Positions 43,139-51,559 of a DNA stretch of 52,168 bases are shown piece after piece; position 1 is the first letter of the stretch; each line of letters starts with the position of its first letter. Source of the stretch: Actinomyces massiliensis 4401292 (GTDB lineage Bacteria > Actinomycetota > Actinomycetes > Actinomycetales > Actinomycetaceae); NCBI RefSeq assembly GCF_000269805.1, contig NZ_JH711483.1, positions 510,156-562,323 on the forward strand, written 5' to 3'. The notes below the pieces were generated by a model. That model was not told the DNA's origin. It was given only the letters and a program-made list of their open reading frames with translations, and did no database searches. Position numbers and translations under genes: made by a program.

Positions 43139-46074
43139 GCCTGTCATCCCGTCCCTGGGGCGTCACCGACCGAATGACGCGTGCCCTGGAAGCCCTGGAC
43201 GACCTGGACGACGGCCTGCGTCAGGTGGTGAGCGGCTACCTGGTGGATCCGTCGGACTCGCCCACGCCCACCATCGGGGACAGGCTCGCTCTTGTCCGCA
43301 CCGCTCAGGAGACCCTTCCGAGCGCCCCCGACCTGGTCCTGGTCCTGACTGCGCTCAGTGTCGACCGGGCGCAGGAGGTGCGCCGTGCTGCGGCTCAGGC
43401 GCTGGGCGAGGTCGGGTCCGCTGCGCCCTCCACGCCCGATATCTGCCGCCGGGGACTCCTCAACGCACTTCGAGCGAGCCCGCTGATCCGGGCCGACGAG
43501 GCGATCACCCTCCTCCTTCACTGCGACGGTGGGGAAGAGAACCTCGTCCGCCTCGGCGCCGAGCGCCCCGACCTGGTGGCGCTCGCCGACGAGCTGCGCG
43601 GGCGCGAGAGCATTCTGTCCGCGCTTGCCGAGGACGCGCCGGTCCCTCTCCCGCCCTTCACGCCCTTTCCCGTCACGAGTGCGGCGCCGGCGGCCGATGA
43701 GCTGCGCGCGGCCCTGGAGGGACGGGGCGGTGCCGGGTCGCCGAGCCGCTGGGGGCAGGAGTCGGCCATGACGTCGCAGGACATCAGTGATTCGGACCTG
43801 GACGGATTCGTCGCCGTGGCCGAGGGGCGTGCCAGTGAGCCGCCCGCATCGATACGCGCTCTCGGAGTCTGGTGGATCGCCCGTGAGGCTCCCAGCCTCG
43901 ACCTCATCCACCTCACCCGCCTGTTTGCAGCCTGTGGTGAGCGCGTGGAGCGGCACCTCCTGGAGTCTCGTTCGGGCTGTGACACCGATCCGCGCGCCGT
44001 CGTGGACGCACTGGAGCGCGGCGGGCTGCCGCTCGACCAGGCTCAGGAGACGACTGCCGATTGGGCCCTGACATGCGCTGAGCCCGAGGTTGCCTGGCCG
44101 TGGGTCCTCCAGAGCCCCGAGTCGGTTCTGGAGGCGATGGAGGACTGGTACCTGGCGAGAGCGGTGCTGCGGACCCTCGCCTACGCCCCCACGCTGCCGT
44201 CAGTGCTCCTGTCCGCCCTGGCGCAGGCGGCCGTCGGGCGCTCCGAGGGCAACCGCGTCCTCGCCCAGAGGCTGCTCGCCCGGACTCCTGTGGCCGCCGA
44301 GCTCGCCCTCCAGGCTCTGGCGAGCCCGCACGCCGCCGTGCGCAGGGCCGGCGCCGCCTGGCTGGCCGACCTGGGTGTCCCCGACGGCGTGGAGCACCTG
44401 CGCCGGGCCCGCGCCGGGGAGAAGGACCAGCTTGTGCGCGGTGACATCCTGCGCGCCCTGGTGTCCTACGGCGATGACGTCACCGACCTCGTGTCCGCCG
44501 AGGCCCTAGCGGCGCCCGGACGGCGGCCCCGCGCCCTGGCGGCACTGGCCTGGTTCCCCTTCGACGCGCTACCGGTCGTGCGGCTGACCGACGGAACCGT
44601 CCTGGACGCCGGTACCGTGCAGCGCTGGGTCCTCCTGGCCCACAACCTGAAGGACCCCGATGGGCGCGGCACGATCGCCGCCTACCTCGACTTGCTCCAA
44701 CCCGGCGACGCCCGCGAGCTGAGCGCCGTCGTCGTGGGATCCTGGATCGCCCGCAATCGGGAGGTGAAGAAGGGCGAGAGCCTGAAGACCAAGGGCCTGC
44801 TCGCCTTCGCCGCGGGGATGGACGGCCCTCGCCTCGCCGCCGATGCGAGGTCGGCCATGCGGCGCAACGCCACCTGGCGGGCCGAATCCGAGGCTGTGCT
44901 GACCGCCGTCGCCGCCAACCGGGCGCCCGAGGCCCTGCAGGTGGTGCTCGCCATGGCCGCGAGCCACCGGCTTCCCCGGGTGCGGGACTTCGCCCGGTCG
45001 CTGGCCGACGCTGCCGCCGCCGAGCGCGGCTGGAGCCCCGCCGAACTCGGCGACCGCAGCATCCCTACCGTCGGGTTCTCCGACGACGGCCTGCTGCACC
45101 TGTCCTACGGGGAACGCGAGTTCCTCGGGCGCCTGAACTCCGAGATGACCATCAGCCTGACCGACGCCGACGGGCGGCTCCGCAAGTCCCTGCCTGCACC
45201 CCGCAAGACCGAGGACCGCGAGCGCGTCGCCGAGGCCAAGGCGAGCCTGGCCACGGCGCGCAAGGAGCTGCGCGCCGTTCTGAGCGCCCAGACGCGCCGG
45301 CTGTACGAGGCCATGTGCGCTGAACGGACCTGGACGCCGGCCCGGTGGCGCGAGCTGCTGGCCGCCCATCCGATCGCCAGACATCTGGTCACCCGCCTGG
45401 TGTGGATGATTGACAGCCAACCCGATGGTGGAAGCGGGTGGCGGGGCGTTCCCGGGACCGGTGCTCCGGATAGCTCCACGGCGCATTCGAGGGTCTTCCG
45501 CCCCACTGAGGACGGCGAGCTTCTCGGAGTCGATGACATCGCCCTGGACCTGCCGGATCATGCCGTCATCCGCCTCGCTCACGCCATGCTCCTGACCGAT
45601 GCCGAGGTGACGTCCTGGCGGGATCATCTGGCCGACTACGAGGTTGAGCCCCTGTTCGATCAGTTCTCGGCTCGTGCCCCTGACGTCACTGCCGGTCAGA
45701 CCAAGGTCCGGGACGGGGAGGGGCTGCTGATCGACGCCCGTGAGCTGCGCAGGGCGGCCGAGGCCCGCGGCTATGCCCGTTCCTCGAACATCTACCGGTA
45801 CAGCACGTTCCTCAAGGACTTCCCGGACATGGGCCTGCGCAGCGTCATTGACTTCGCCGGCGCGTACGTCCCCGAAGACGAGATGACCACCACGGGCGCT
45901 CTGAGCCTGTGCCGTGGCCGACGGGAGGTGCCCCTGGACCGGGTGCCACCCGTCCTGCTGGCAGAGTGCTATGCGGATTATCGTGCTGTCACGACTGTCA
46001 TGACTGCCACGCCTGTCGCAGGTGCTGCTGCGGATGTCGGCGCGGAGGCCCCTTTGCGGGGATCGGAGTGTTAG
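43135..46074 (+). CDS. DUF4132-domain protein, paralogue 3 (shorter)
   Basis: This 979-residue paralogue is about 190-250 residues shorter than its two neighbours, lacking much of the N-terminal helical part. The first region (MTRALEALDDLDDGLRQVV) still aligns with their N-termini. The DUF4132 core begins near residue 636 (ELGDRSIPTVGFSDDGLLH) and keeps YGEREFLGRLNS, LYEAMCAERTW and HLVTRLVWMID. A Gly/Ser-rich insert (DSQPDGGSGWRGVPGTG) follows. ATG 43135 overlaps the stop of paralogue 2 and has AAAGG at seven bases, so coupled translation is likely. The three tandem copies look like an old duplication, because they have diverged well. Confidence 0.88.
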   Translation: MSLSSRPWGVTDRMTRALEALDDLDDGLRQVVSGYLVDPSDSPTPTIGDRLALVRTAQETLPSAPDLVLVLTALSVDRAQEVRRAAAQALGEVGSAAPSTPDICRRGLLNALRASPLIRADEAITLLLHCDGGEENLVRLGAERPDLVALADELRGRESILSALAEDAPVPLPPFTPFPVTSAAPAADELRAALEGRGGAGSPSRWGQESAMTSQDISDSDLDGFVAVAEGRASEPPASIRALGVWWIAREAPSLDLIHLTRLFAACGERVERHLLESRSGCDTDPRAVVDALERGGLPLDQAQETTADWALTCAEPEVAWPWVLQSPESVLEAMEDWYLARAVLRTLAYAPTLPSVLLSALAQAAVGRSEGNRVLAQRLLARTPVAAELALQALASPHAAVRRAGAAWLADLGVPDGVEHLRRARAGEKDQLVRGDILRALVSYGDDVTDLVSAEALAAPGRRPRALAALAWFPFDALPVVRLTDGTVLDAGTVQRWVLLAHNLKDPDGRGTIAAYLDLLQPGDARELSAVVVGSWIARNREVKKGESLKTKGLLAFAAGMDGPRLAADARSAMRRNATWRAESEAVLTAVAANRAPEALQVVLAMAASHRLPRVRDFARSLADAAAAERGWSPAELGDRSIPTVGFSDDGLLHLSYGEREFLGRLNSEMTISLTDADGRLRKSLPAPRKTEDRERVAEAKASLATARKELRAVLSAQTRRLYEAMCAERTWTPARWRELLAAHPIARHLVTRLVWMIDSQPDGGSGWRGVPGTGAPDSSTAHSRVFRPTEDGELLGVDDIALDLPDHAVIRLAHAMLLTDAEVTSWRDHLADYEVEPLFDQFSARAPDVTAGQTKVRDGEGLLIDARELRRAAEARGYARSSNIYRYSTFLKDFPDMGLRSVIDFAGAYVPEDEMTTTGALSLCRGRREVPLDRVPPVLLAECYADYRAVTTVMTATPVAGAAADVGAEAPLRGSEC

Positions 46075-46141
46075 CCGGATCGGTCCCGATTCGACTGCGG
46101 GAACGTCCGGTGAGCGGTCTTCACTCGCCTTTGCCTGTTTG

Positions 46142-46160
46142 CCAGGCTAGCCTTACTTCA
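46142..46160. promoter_or_regulatory. DtxR/IdeR-like iron box
   Basis: The 19 bp centred on AGGCTAGCCTTAC match 13 of 19 positions of the DtxR/IdeR consensus (TTAGGTTAGCCTAACCTAA), with an intact palindromic core AGGCTAGCCT. It ends 30 bp before the GTG of the next gene, where a repressor would block the promoter or early transcript. Confidence 0.5.
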
Positions 46161-46190
46161 ATGATCCGTGGCGACCGGGAAGGGAGAGCC

Positions 46191-47072
46191 GTGACGTACA
46201 CCAATGAGAGTCGCACGCCGCAGGCCGCCATCGCCTCACGACGCATGGCGCGTCGCCTCCTGTCCGGCGCCGGCTGCGCCTCTCTGACGGCCTATCGGCT
46301 CGATGCCGACGCCTCCGCCCAGCTCGTTCTTCACGCGCTTGATGTCACCGGGAGCATCATCGTGGCCGCTCATCCGGCGGCCGATCATCCGATGGCCGAG
46401 GTTCCATGTGAGAGCCCGATCGAGGTGCGCCTCGATGTCGCCCTCGAGGCGGCCGAGCCCGGCCTGCGCATCACCACCGCCACCGTCCACCTTCTGGGGG
46501 TGCTCACCTGGCTCGATGACATCGAGAGCGATGCCGTCCTGTCCGGCTCAGTGGCGGGGTGCCACTGTGCGATCACGGGGGAGGATCCGTTGACAGAGCT
46601 GGCCGAGCTTGCCAGTGCACCGGGCGGGCGCCTGGGCGTCATCGAGACGAGCCGGATCATGGTTCACGACGCCATGGGTGTCAGCGGGCACACCATGGAG
46701 GAAGTGCTCGATCCCGAGGCCAAGGGTGTCCGGCCCCTGCTGTGGTCCGCTTTTGAGACCTTCAGCGCGCAGGAGGAGGTCAAGGCCCTGGGAGAGGGTG
46801 CACTCGAGGTGCTGTGCGACGGCGTTGAACAGGGCAGTGTTCCCGGGATCACCTGCTCCAGGCGCCCGTCCGATGGATTGTCCGCCTCACTGTGGGGGCG
46901 GGTGCTGTGCGTGGACGTCTCTCCTCACACCGTTACGCTGCTGCGGCTGCAGCGCGAGAGCACCGACACCCTGCAGATCTTCCTCCCGGCCGGCACGACC
47001 CGCGCCCACGAGGCCGGCCGACAGCTGCGGCGCCTCGTCCAAGACGCACTGGTCGGTGGGCTCCTTCCGTGA
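46191..47072 (+). CDS. Hypothetical protein, possibly DUF2470/FMN split-barrel-like
   Basis: The 293-residue soluble protein has an N-terminal part (RRLLSGAGCASLTAYRLD, LVLHALDVTGSIIVAAHP) that resembles the pyridoxamine-oxidase-like or heme-oxygenase HugZ-like fold. A C-terminal half could be a DUF2470-type domain. The similarity is my impression from residue patterns, not a firm match. The upstream DtxR-like box would suit an iron- or heme-responsive role. GTG 46191 is preferred because AGGGAG precedes it; ATG 46161 would add ten residues and overlap the box. It begins 117 bp after paralogue 3, probably a separate unit. A terminator follows. Confidence 0.55.
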   Translation: MTYTNESRTPQAAIASRRMARRLLSGAGCASLTAYRLDADASAQLVLHALDVTGSIIVAAHPAADHPMAEVPCESPIEVRLDVALEAAEPGLRITTATVHLLGVLTWLDDIESDAVLSGSVAGCHCAITGEDPLTELAELASAPGGRLGVIETSRIMVHDAMGVSGHTMEEVLDPEAKGVRPLLWSAFETFSAQEEVKALGEGALEVLCDGVEQGSVPGITCSRRPSDGLSASLWGRVLCVDVSPHTVTLLRLQRESTDTLQIFLPAGTTRAHEAGRQLRRLVQDALVGGLLP

Positions 47073-47113
47073 GGGTCCGCGCGACTGCGGTGTAAGGGCC
47101 ATGATCATGATGT

Positions 47114-47143
47114 GATGGGGAGGCCGCTGCGGGCCTCCCCATC
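47114..47143. terminator. Bidirectional terminator
   Basis: GATGGGGAGGCC (47114-47125) pairs perfectly with GGCCTCCCCATC (47132-47143) across a 6-nt loop, between two convergent genes. Confidence 0.8.
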
Positions 47144-47221
47144 GCTGTATCCCGACCGCTGCGACGCCAGGAGTGCGACCTTGTGCCGCAGGGGTCGCGA
47201 GGGGTCGCGCTGCCAGGGCGC

Positions 47222-47503
47222 TCAGCGAGTCTCGTAGGACAGGCAGGTGGCCGTGTCCGTCCCAATGGTGACGGCGTCGGCGGTGCACATGAGGTCGGTG
47301 TTGTGGACGCATTCCAGGCGCTGGCAGGCGCCGACGTGGCCCTCGGCCACCGGCAGGCCGCCGCGGGCGTCAAGACTGACGAAGGTCGAGCAGGCCGGGG
47401 CGGCGGAGTCGCCGCCGACTGTGATGGCGAAGGCGGTGCAACCGCCATGGTTGTAGGCGCAGGCAGTGGTGGTACAGGACTTGATGGCGGTGACTGTCGA
47501 CAT
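47222..47503 (-). CDS. DUF1540-domain protein (small Cys-rich)
   Basis: The 93-residue product has two copies of a Cys-rich DUF1540-like motif, one around IKSCTTTACAYNHGGCTAFA and one around LECVHNTDLMCTADAV, with a third cysteine set at the end. The cysteines probably bind metal. The family is widespread and functionally uncharacterised. ATG 47503 has AAAGGAG at eight bases, a near-perfect ribosome site; an upstream in-frame start would give an unlikely extension. It is divergent from the gntR gene across a 457-bp gap. Confidence 0.85.
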   Translation of the reverse strand: MSTVTAIKSCTTTACAYNHGGCTAFAITVGGDSAAPACSTFVSLDARGGLPVAEGHVGACQRLECVHNTDLMCTADAVTIGTDTATCLSYETR

Positions 47504-47607
47504 GGTGGATGCTCCTTTGAGCGAGGTGCGATCACTGACGTAATTCACGGTAGGGACGGGCTGCGAGGCTGGCAACACACGCTCGTCCAGCCATATGCAT
47601 GAGGTCT

Positions 47608-47625
47608 TGAAATGGCGTTATTTCA
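47608..47625. promoter_or_regulatory. Candidate operator, 18-bp palindrome
   Basis: TGAAAT and ATTTCA are separated by GGCGTT, forming a palindrome 105 bp upstream of the DUF1540 start. It is AT-rich relative to the surroundings. It may bind a regulator of the DUF1540 gene or simply mark its promoter. Confidence 0.3.
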
Positions 47626-47848
47626 GTGAAGAAAGCGTTCTCCGTCGACGTGTGGACCGCGGTGTCCGGAGGGTGCGGGCGCGGCCTCTTACATACGTTC
47701 GGAATTCGCTTAACAGGTGAGCCGAACCTGCGTGTCGGGGCGTCGGTGCGGTGCGTCGGCGGTGGCGAAGGAGCCGGAGAAGCGGGTCCTCATTACGCCC
47801 TGACTGCCCTGCGCACCTACCGCTTGACCACCCCGATCATCTGTGTCA

Positions 47849-47870
47849 CTGTATTAATGCAGTCATACAG
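47849..47870. promoter_or_regulatory. Candidate GntR/YtrA operator
   Basis: CTGTAT (47849-47854) and ATACAG (47865-47870) form an inverted repeat with a 10-bp spacer, about 90 bp before the gntR start. A -35-like TTGACC lies at 47824. YtrA-type regulators usually control their own operon through such sites. The 47579-47960 gap holds no other gene I would call. Confidence 0.4.
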
Positions 47871-47960
47871 ACGGTCTGACGAGGCCGTCCGGCTGCGCTC
47901 ATGAGCTGTGTTTTATCCATGTCTTACCCATGTCCTATCCACCCACTCGAAGGAAGGCCT

Positions 47961-48347
47961 ATGCCGATCGACGACTCGCGTCCGATCTGGATCCAGTTGG
48001 TCGATGACTTCCGCATGCGGATCGTCACCGGCATCTGGCCCGCCGGAACCCGGATTCCCAGCGTGCGCGATCTCGCCACGCAGGCCGGAGTCAACCCCAA
48101 CACCGTTCAACGCGCCCTCGCCGAGCTCGATCGCAGCGGCCTGACCGTTGCCGAGCGCACAGCCGGGCGCTTCGTCACCGCTGATGCCGCGGTGCTCGAC
48201 GCCGTCCGACGTGAGCTCGCCGTCGGCGCCACGGACACCTTCATCGCCGCTGTCACCGCCATCGGTATGGATCTCGCTCAAGCGGGCGAGACCCTTGCCG
48301 AGCGGTGGCCGGCTTCCACCACTGACGAATCAGGAGAGCCCTCATGA
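47961..48347 (+). CDS. GntR-family transcriptional regulator, YtrA subfamily
   Basis: The 128-residue protein has the winged helix-turn-helix of GntR regulators (GTRIPSVRDLATQAGVNPNTVQRALAEL, about residues 30-57) but only a short helical C-terminus. That is the mark of the YtrA group, which sits with ABC transporter genes. GAAGGAAGG precedes ATG 47961. The stop overlaps the ABC gene start (ATGA), so it is co-transcribed with the transporter and probably represses the operon until an envelope-stress ligand is sensed. The ligand is unknown. Confidence 0.9.
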   Translation: MPIDDSRPIWIQLVDDFRMRIVTGIWPAGTRIPSVRDLATQAGVNPNTVQRALAELDRSGLTVAERTAGRFVTADAAVLDAVRRELAVGATDTFIAAVTAIGMDLAQAGETLAERWPASTTDESGEPS

Positions 48348-49120
48348 GCAGCTCGCTGACGGCGGCGCCGTCGGATGCGCAAAGCTCCGATGCACGCCTC
48401 AATACCATTCCGTCCCTGGACGGCGCCCCGCCCCTGGTGACCGTGCGCCACCTGAGCAAGACCTATCGCGGGCGTCCTGCCCTGCGCGATCTGAGCCTGT
48501 CGCTGCCCGCCGGACGCATCGTTGGCCTCATGGGCGCCAACGGCTGTGGCAAAACCACTCTGCTGAAGATTCTCGCCGGCGTCCTGGCCGACTACGAGGG
48601 TCAGGTGCGCGTCGCCGGGCATGCCCCCGGGCCGCAGTCCAAGGCGCTGGTGTCCTTCCTGCCCGACGCCGACTTCCTGGCCACCAGCCTCACCCCGCCT
48701 CGGGCGATCGCTCAGTTCTCCCGGCTCTTCGCCGATTTCGACGCCGCCAAGGCCCGCCGGCTGGTCGATTTCTTCGCTCTGCCCGCCGACCGCTCCATCA
48801 AGGAGATGAGCAAGGGCATGGGGGAGAAGCTGCGCATTGCACTGATGATGAGTCGTCGCGCCCGGGTCTACCTGCTCGACGAGCCCATCTCCGGTGTGGA
48901 CCCGGCCGCCCGCGAGATCGTCCTCGACGGCGTCCTGCGCGACTTCGAATCGGATTCCCTCATGATCATCTCCACTCACCTCATCGCTGACGTCGAGCCG
49001 ATCGTCGACTCCGTCGTCTTCCTCAAGGACGGTCGCCTGCTCCTGGCCGGCGATGCCGACGATCTGCGTCAGACCCATTCCACGAGCCTGGACGCCCTGT
49101 TCCGGAAGGAGTACCGCTGA
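48344..49120 (+). CDS. ABC transporter ATP-binding protein, YtrB-like
   Basis: The 258-residue ATPase has Walker A GANGCGKTT (about residue 65), Walker B VYLLDEPISGVDP and switch histidine ISTHL. The signature reads MSKGMGEKLR, the loose form common in YtrB and related exporters. The first 30 residues are a polar extension. ATG 48344 overlaps the gntR stop, and its stop overlaps the permease start (TGATG), so all three genes are coupled. Confidence 0.92.
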   Translation: MSSSLTAAPSDAQSSDARLNTIPSLDGAPPLVTVRHLSKTYRGRPALRDLSLSLPAGRIVGLMGANGCGKTTLLKILAGVLADYEGQVRVAGHAPGPQSKALVSFLPDADFLATSLTPPRAIAQFSRLFADFDAAKARRLVDFFALPADRSIKEMSKGMGEKLRIALMMSRRARVYLLDEPISGVDPAAREIVLDGVLRDFESDSLMIISTHLIADVEPIVDSVVFLKDGRLLLAGDADDLRQTHSTSLDALFRKEYR

Positions 49121-49941
49121 TGCTTCGCACGCTCTTCATTGAGGAGGCCCGCACCCAGTTGGCGCGCAATGCCGCTGTGACAGGGGCTTGCTGCCTTATT
49201 CTGCTCGGGTTCCTCGGCATGTGGTGGCTGCTGACCGACGTGCCGGCACTGGCCGGCCTCATGCAGGTGGCATCCATGGTGGTGATCATCGCGATACCGG
49301 TCGTCGTCATGGTTCAGGTCGCCGTCGAGTACTGGCAGTCCATGTACGGGCAGCGCGGTTACCTCACCATGGCCGTCCCGGTTCGCGGACGGGTGCACTT
49401 CGCGGCCAAGGCCCTTTACGCCTGCGTAGTGGTGCTGGTCGAGGGCGTGATCTGCCTGGGCGGTCTCATCGCCTGGTTCGCCGTGTTCGCGCACAGCATC
49501 GACTCCACCACCAGCGACGTCCTCCGGCCGGTGCTCTGGGCCATTGAGACGGCCGGAGCGGGCAAGACGACCCTGTTCATCCTGCTGGTCCTCATCGGGC
49601 TCTTCTCGCTTGTCATCGAGGTCGGTGCCGTGATGAGTATCGGTGGGCAGGGCCGTTTCAACCACCTCGGGTTCGGGGCGCCCATGGTCGGGCTCGTCCT
49701 GCTCTACGCGGTCAATCAGGTGCTTGCCCTGATTGCCGTTCTCTTCGTGCCGCTCAGCATGGATGTCACCACCGGCGATTTCACGAGCCAGATGATGTGG
49801 CCGCAGTTCCTTGAGGCGCTTCGAACCGGCGCCCAGCCGTCGGTGATCGGTGTCGGGTCCGTGGCCATCGGGCCGGTGCTGGCGGGAGTGCTGACCTGGT
49901 GGGCGGTGCGCGCGATCGAGCAGCACACCTCCCTGCGCTGA
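49120..49941 (+). CDS. ABC-2-type transporter permease
   Basis: The 273-residue protein is almost wholly hydrophobic, with six predicted helices (about residues 22-40, 48-72, 90-120, 148-172, 185-210 and 243-265). There is no conserved loop motif I recognise. Its place after gntR and the ATPase identifies it as the membrane subunit. The substrate is unknown; YtrABC-like systems are often induced by cell-wall antibiotics. ATG 49120 overlaps the ATPase stop. Confidence 0.85.
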   Translation: MLRTLFIEEARTQLARNAAVTGACCLILLGFLGMWWLLTDVPALAGLMQVASMVVIIAIPVVVMVQVAVEYWQSMYGQRGYLTMAVPVRGRVHFAAKALYACVVVLVEGVICLGGLIAWFAVFAHSIDSTTSDVLRPVLWAIETAGAGKTTLFILLVLIGLFSLVIEVGAVMSIGGQGRFNHLGFGAPMVGLVLLYAVNQVLALIAVLFVPLSMDVTTGDFTSQMMWPQFLEALRTGAQPSVIGVGSVAIGPVLAGVLTWWAVRAIEQHTSLR

Positions 49942-49951
49942 GGCGGGGGGC

Positions 49952-50005
49952 GTGATGCGCCGGTCCGGCATCGGTTCTTCTGCTGATGCCGGACCGGCGC
50001 ATCAC
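49952..50005. terminator. Long bidirectional terminator
   Basis: A 21-bp perfect inverted repeat (arms at 49952-49972 and 49985-50005, starting GTGATGCGCCGG) with a 12-nt loop lies between the convergent permease and mnmA genes. Confidence 0.88.
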
Positions 50006-50082
50006 CCGTGCGGCTGCGCCTATCCTTCGCGCTGGCAGGCAGGGGATCGTCGGCTGAACACTCTTGTCTTGCGACGCGCAGC

Positions 50083-51204
50083 TCAGGCCACGGTGGCCTG
50101 AGCAAGGACTCGGTCGCCGGAGTCGCCGCCGTAGACGACGACGGACTGGCCGGCCGCCAAGCCGCGTAGAGGTTGATGCAGCCGCGCCTGCAGCGTCCCG
50201 GTACCGGGGGTGACGACGACGTCGGCGGGCACGGGGCGGCCATGGGCGCGCACCTGCACGGTCACGTCCGGCCAGCCGACCTCGCCGTCGTCGAGCGGGG
50301 CGGGCTCGGCCAGGAGGATCAGGCCGTCGCCGTCAATGCTTCTGCGCTTGAGCAGTTCTTCGGGGCCGACGACGACTTCATTGGTGGCGGGTCGGGTCTC
50401 GATGACGTAGCGGGGCCGTCCGTCGGGGGCCGGGCGGGTCAGGCCCAGGCCCTTGCGCTGGCCGACTGTGAAGCCGAAGTAGCCGTCGTGGGTTCCGAGG
50501 ACGTCGCCGTCGGGGGAGACCAGGGCTCCTTCGTGAACGCCGAGACTGCGGGTGAGGAATCCGCGGGTGTCGCCGTCGGCGACGAAGCAGATGTCGTAGG
50601 AGTCGGGCTTGGAGGCCACCGGGAGGCCGCGGCGCTCGGCTTCGGCGCGTACATCCGCCTTGGAGGGGGCGTCGCCGAGAGGGAAGAGGGCCCGGGACAG
50701 GCCCTCGCGGCCGGAGACCGCCAGGACGTAGGACTGATCCTTGGCCGCGTCGGCCGCACGGCGCAGCGTCAGGCCGGTGGTCTCGCCGGGGCGGCTGGAG
50801 GCGGCGCCGCCGGTCAGGCGGGCGTAGTGGCCGGTGGCGACGGCGTCGAAGCCGAGGGCCAGGCCGCGCTCCAGGAGGGCGTCGAACTTGACCCGCTCGT
50901 TGCAGCGCACGCAGGGGTTGGGGGTGCGACCGGCGCGGTATTCGTCGAGGAAGTCGGCGACGACGCGCTCCTCGAACTGCTCGGACAAGTCCCACACGTA
51001 GAAGGGAATGCCGAGGATTTCGGCGGCCCAGCGGGCATCGGCGGAGTCCTCAATGGAGCAGCAGCCGCGCGAGCCCGAGCGTGTCTGGGCGCGATTGCGG
51101 GTGAGGGCCATGTGCACCCCGACGACGTCGTGTCCGGCGTCCACGGCGCGCGCAGCGGCGACGGCGGAGTCCACTCCGCCGGACAGTGCCGCGAGCACGC
51201 GCAT
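50083..51204 (-). CDS. mnmA: tRNA-specific 2-thiouridylase
   Basis: The 373-residue enzyme thiolates uridine 34 of tRNA-Lys, Glu and Gln. The PP-loop ATP motif SGGVDSAVA is at residues 8-16. The two catalytic cysteines are present, Cys98 in NPCVRCN and Cys206 in [10 protein letters not shown]. The C-terminal barrel ends in the normal family fashion. ATG 51204 has AGGAG upstream. Promoter-like TTGACC lies about 80 bp before the start on the minus strand, in a patch where GACTAC occurs twice (51228-51280 region). Confidence 0.96.
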   Translation of the reverse strand: MRVLAALSGGVDSAVAAARAVDAGHDVVGVHMALTRNRAQTRSGSRGCCSIEDSADARWAAEILGIPFYVWDLSEQFEERVVADFLDEYRAGRTPNPCVRCNERVKFDALLERGLALGFDAVATGHYARLTGGAASSRPGETTGLTLRRAADAAKDQSYVLAVSGREGLSRALFPLGDAPSKADVRAEAERRGLPVASKPDSYDICFVADGDTRGFLTRSLGVHEGALVSPDGDVLGTHDGYFGFTVGQRKGLGLTRPAPDGRPRYVIETRPATNEVVVGPEELLKRRSIDGDGLILLAEPAPLDDGEVGWPDVTVQVRAHGRPVPADVVVTPGTGTLQARLHQPLRGLAAGQSVVVYGGDSGDRVLAQATVA

Positions 51205-51498
51205 GGGGGCTCCTGTGGTTCTGGGATGGGTAGTTGGGTAGATGGCGCACGCAGACTACCGCGATGTAGGTGACTACGGTCAAAAGGAGGTGCGGGGTCT
51301 GGGGAGAAGGGTAAATGTTGCCGTGTAATCACGGTGAGCAGATCAATAGATGTTTCGGTTTTTAATTTTGAGGGTTATTCATGTTTTTATTTGTGGGGGG
51401 TGTTAGGTATTCATAGATATATTTCTTCTTCTGAGAAAGTCGTCTTCTGTTCGGGTAGGATTAATGGCCGAGTATGCGAAACTTGCGGCATGCCGATC
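51205..51498. other. Non-coding stretch, becoming strongly AT-rich
   Basis: The first 90 bases hold the mnmA promoter region. From about 51310 the base composition falls to around 40% GC, against roughly 70% elsewhere. A small hairpin (CCGTG-TAAT-CACGG, 51321-51334) is visible. Open frames here, including an 83-codon frame from GTG 51334 that runs into the CRISPR repeat, look accidental, although that frame encodes a CxxC motif (CETCGMP). I call no gene. Confidence 0.6.
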
Positions 51499-51526
51499 GA
51501 ATCATCCCATGCGAGTTGGGGTAAAT
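51499..51526 (-). repeat. Decayed CRISPR repeat one period before the array
   Basis: This 28-nt stretch begins GAATCATCCCATG and ends TTGGGGTAAAT, matching the array repeat at 17 of 28 positions without gaps. It starts exactly 61 bp before the first recognisable repeat at 51560, the same period as the array. It is therefore most likely an eroded trailer-end repeat with a 33-nt former spacer at 51527-51559. Confidence 0.55.
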
Positions 51527-51559
51527 CGCTGATACAGATATGTCCACTCACCCTCATGC

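Noticed and set aside
47626-47904. 92-codon frame upstream of gntR
   Set aside because: No ribosome site, unlikely composition, and it covers the candidate operator and promoter.
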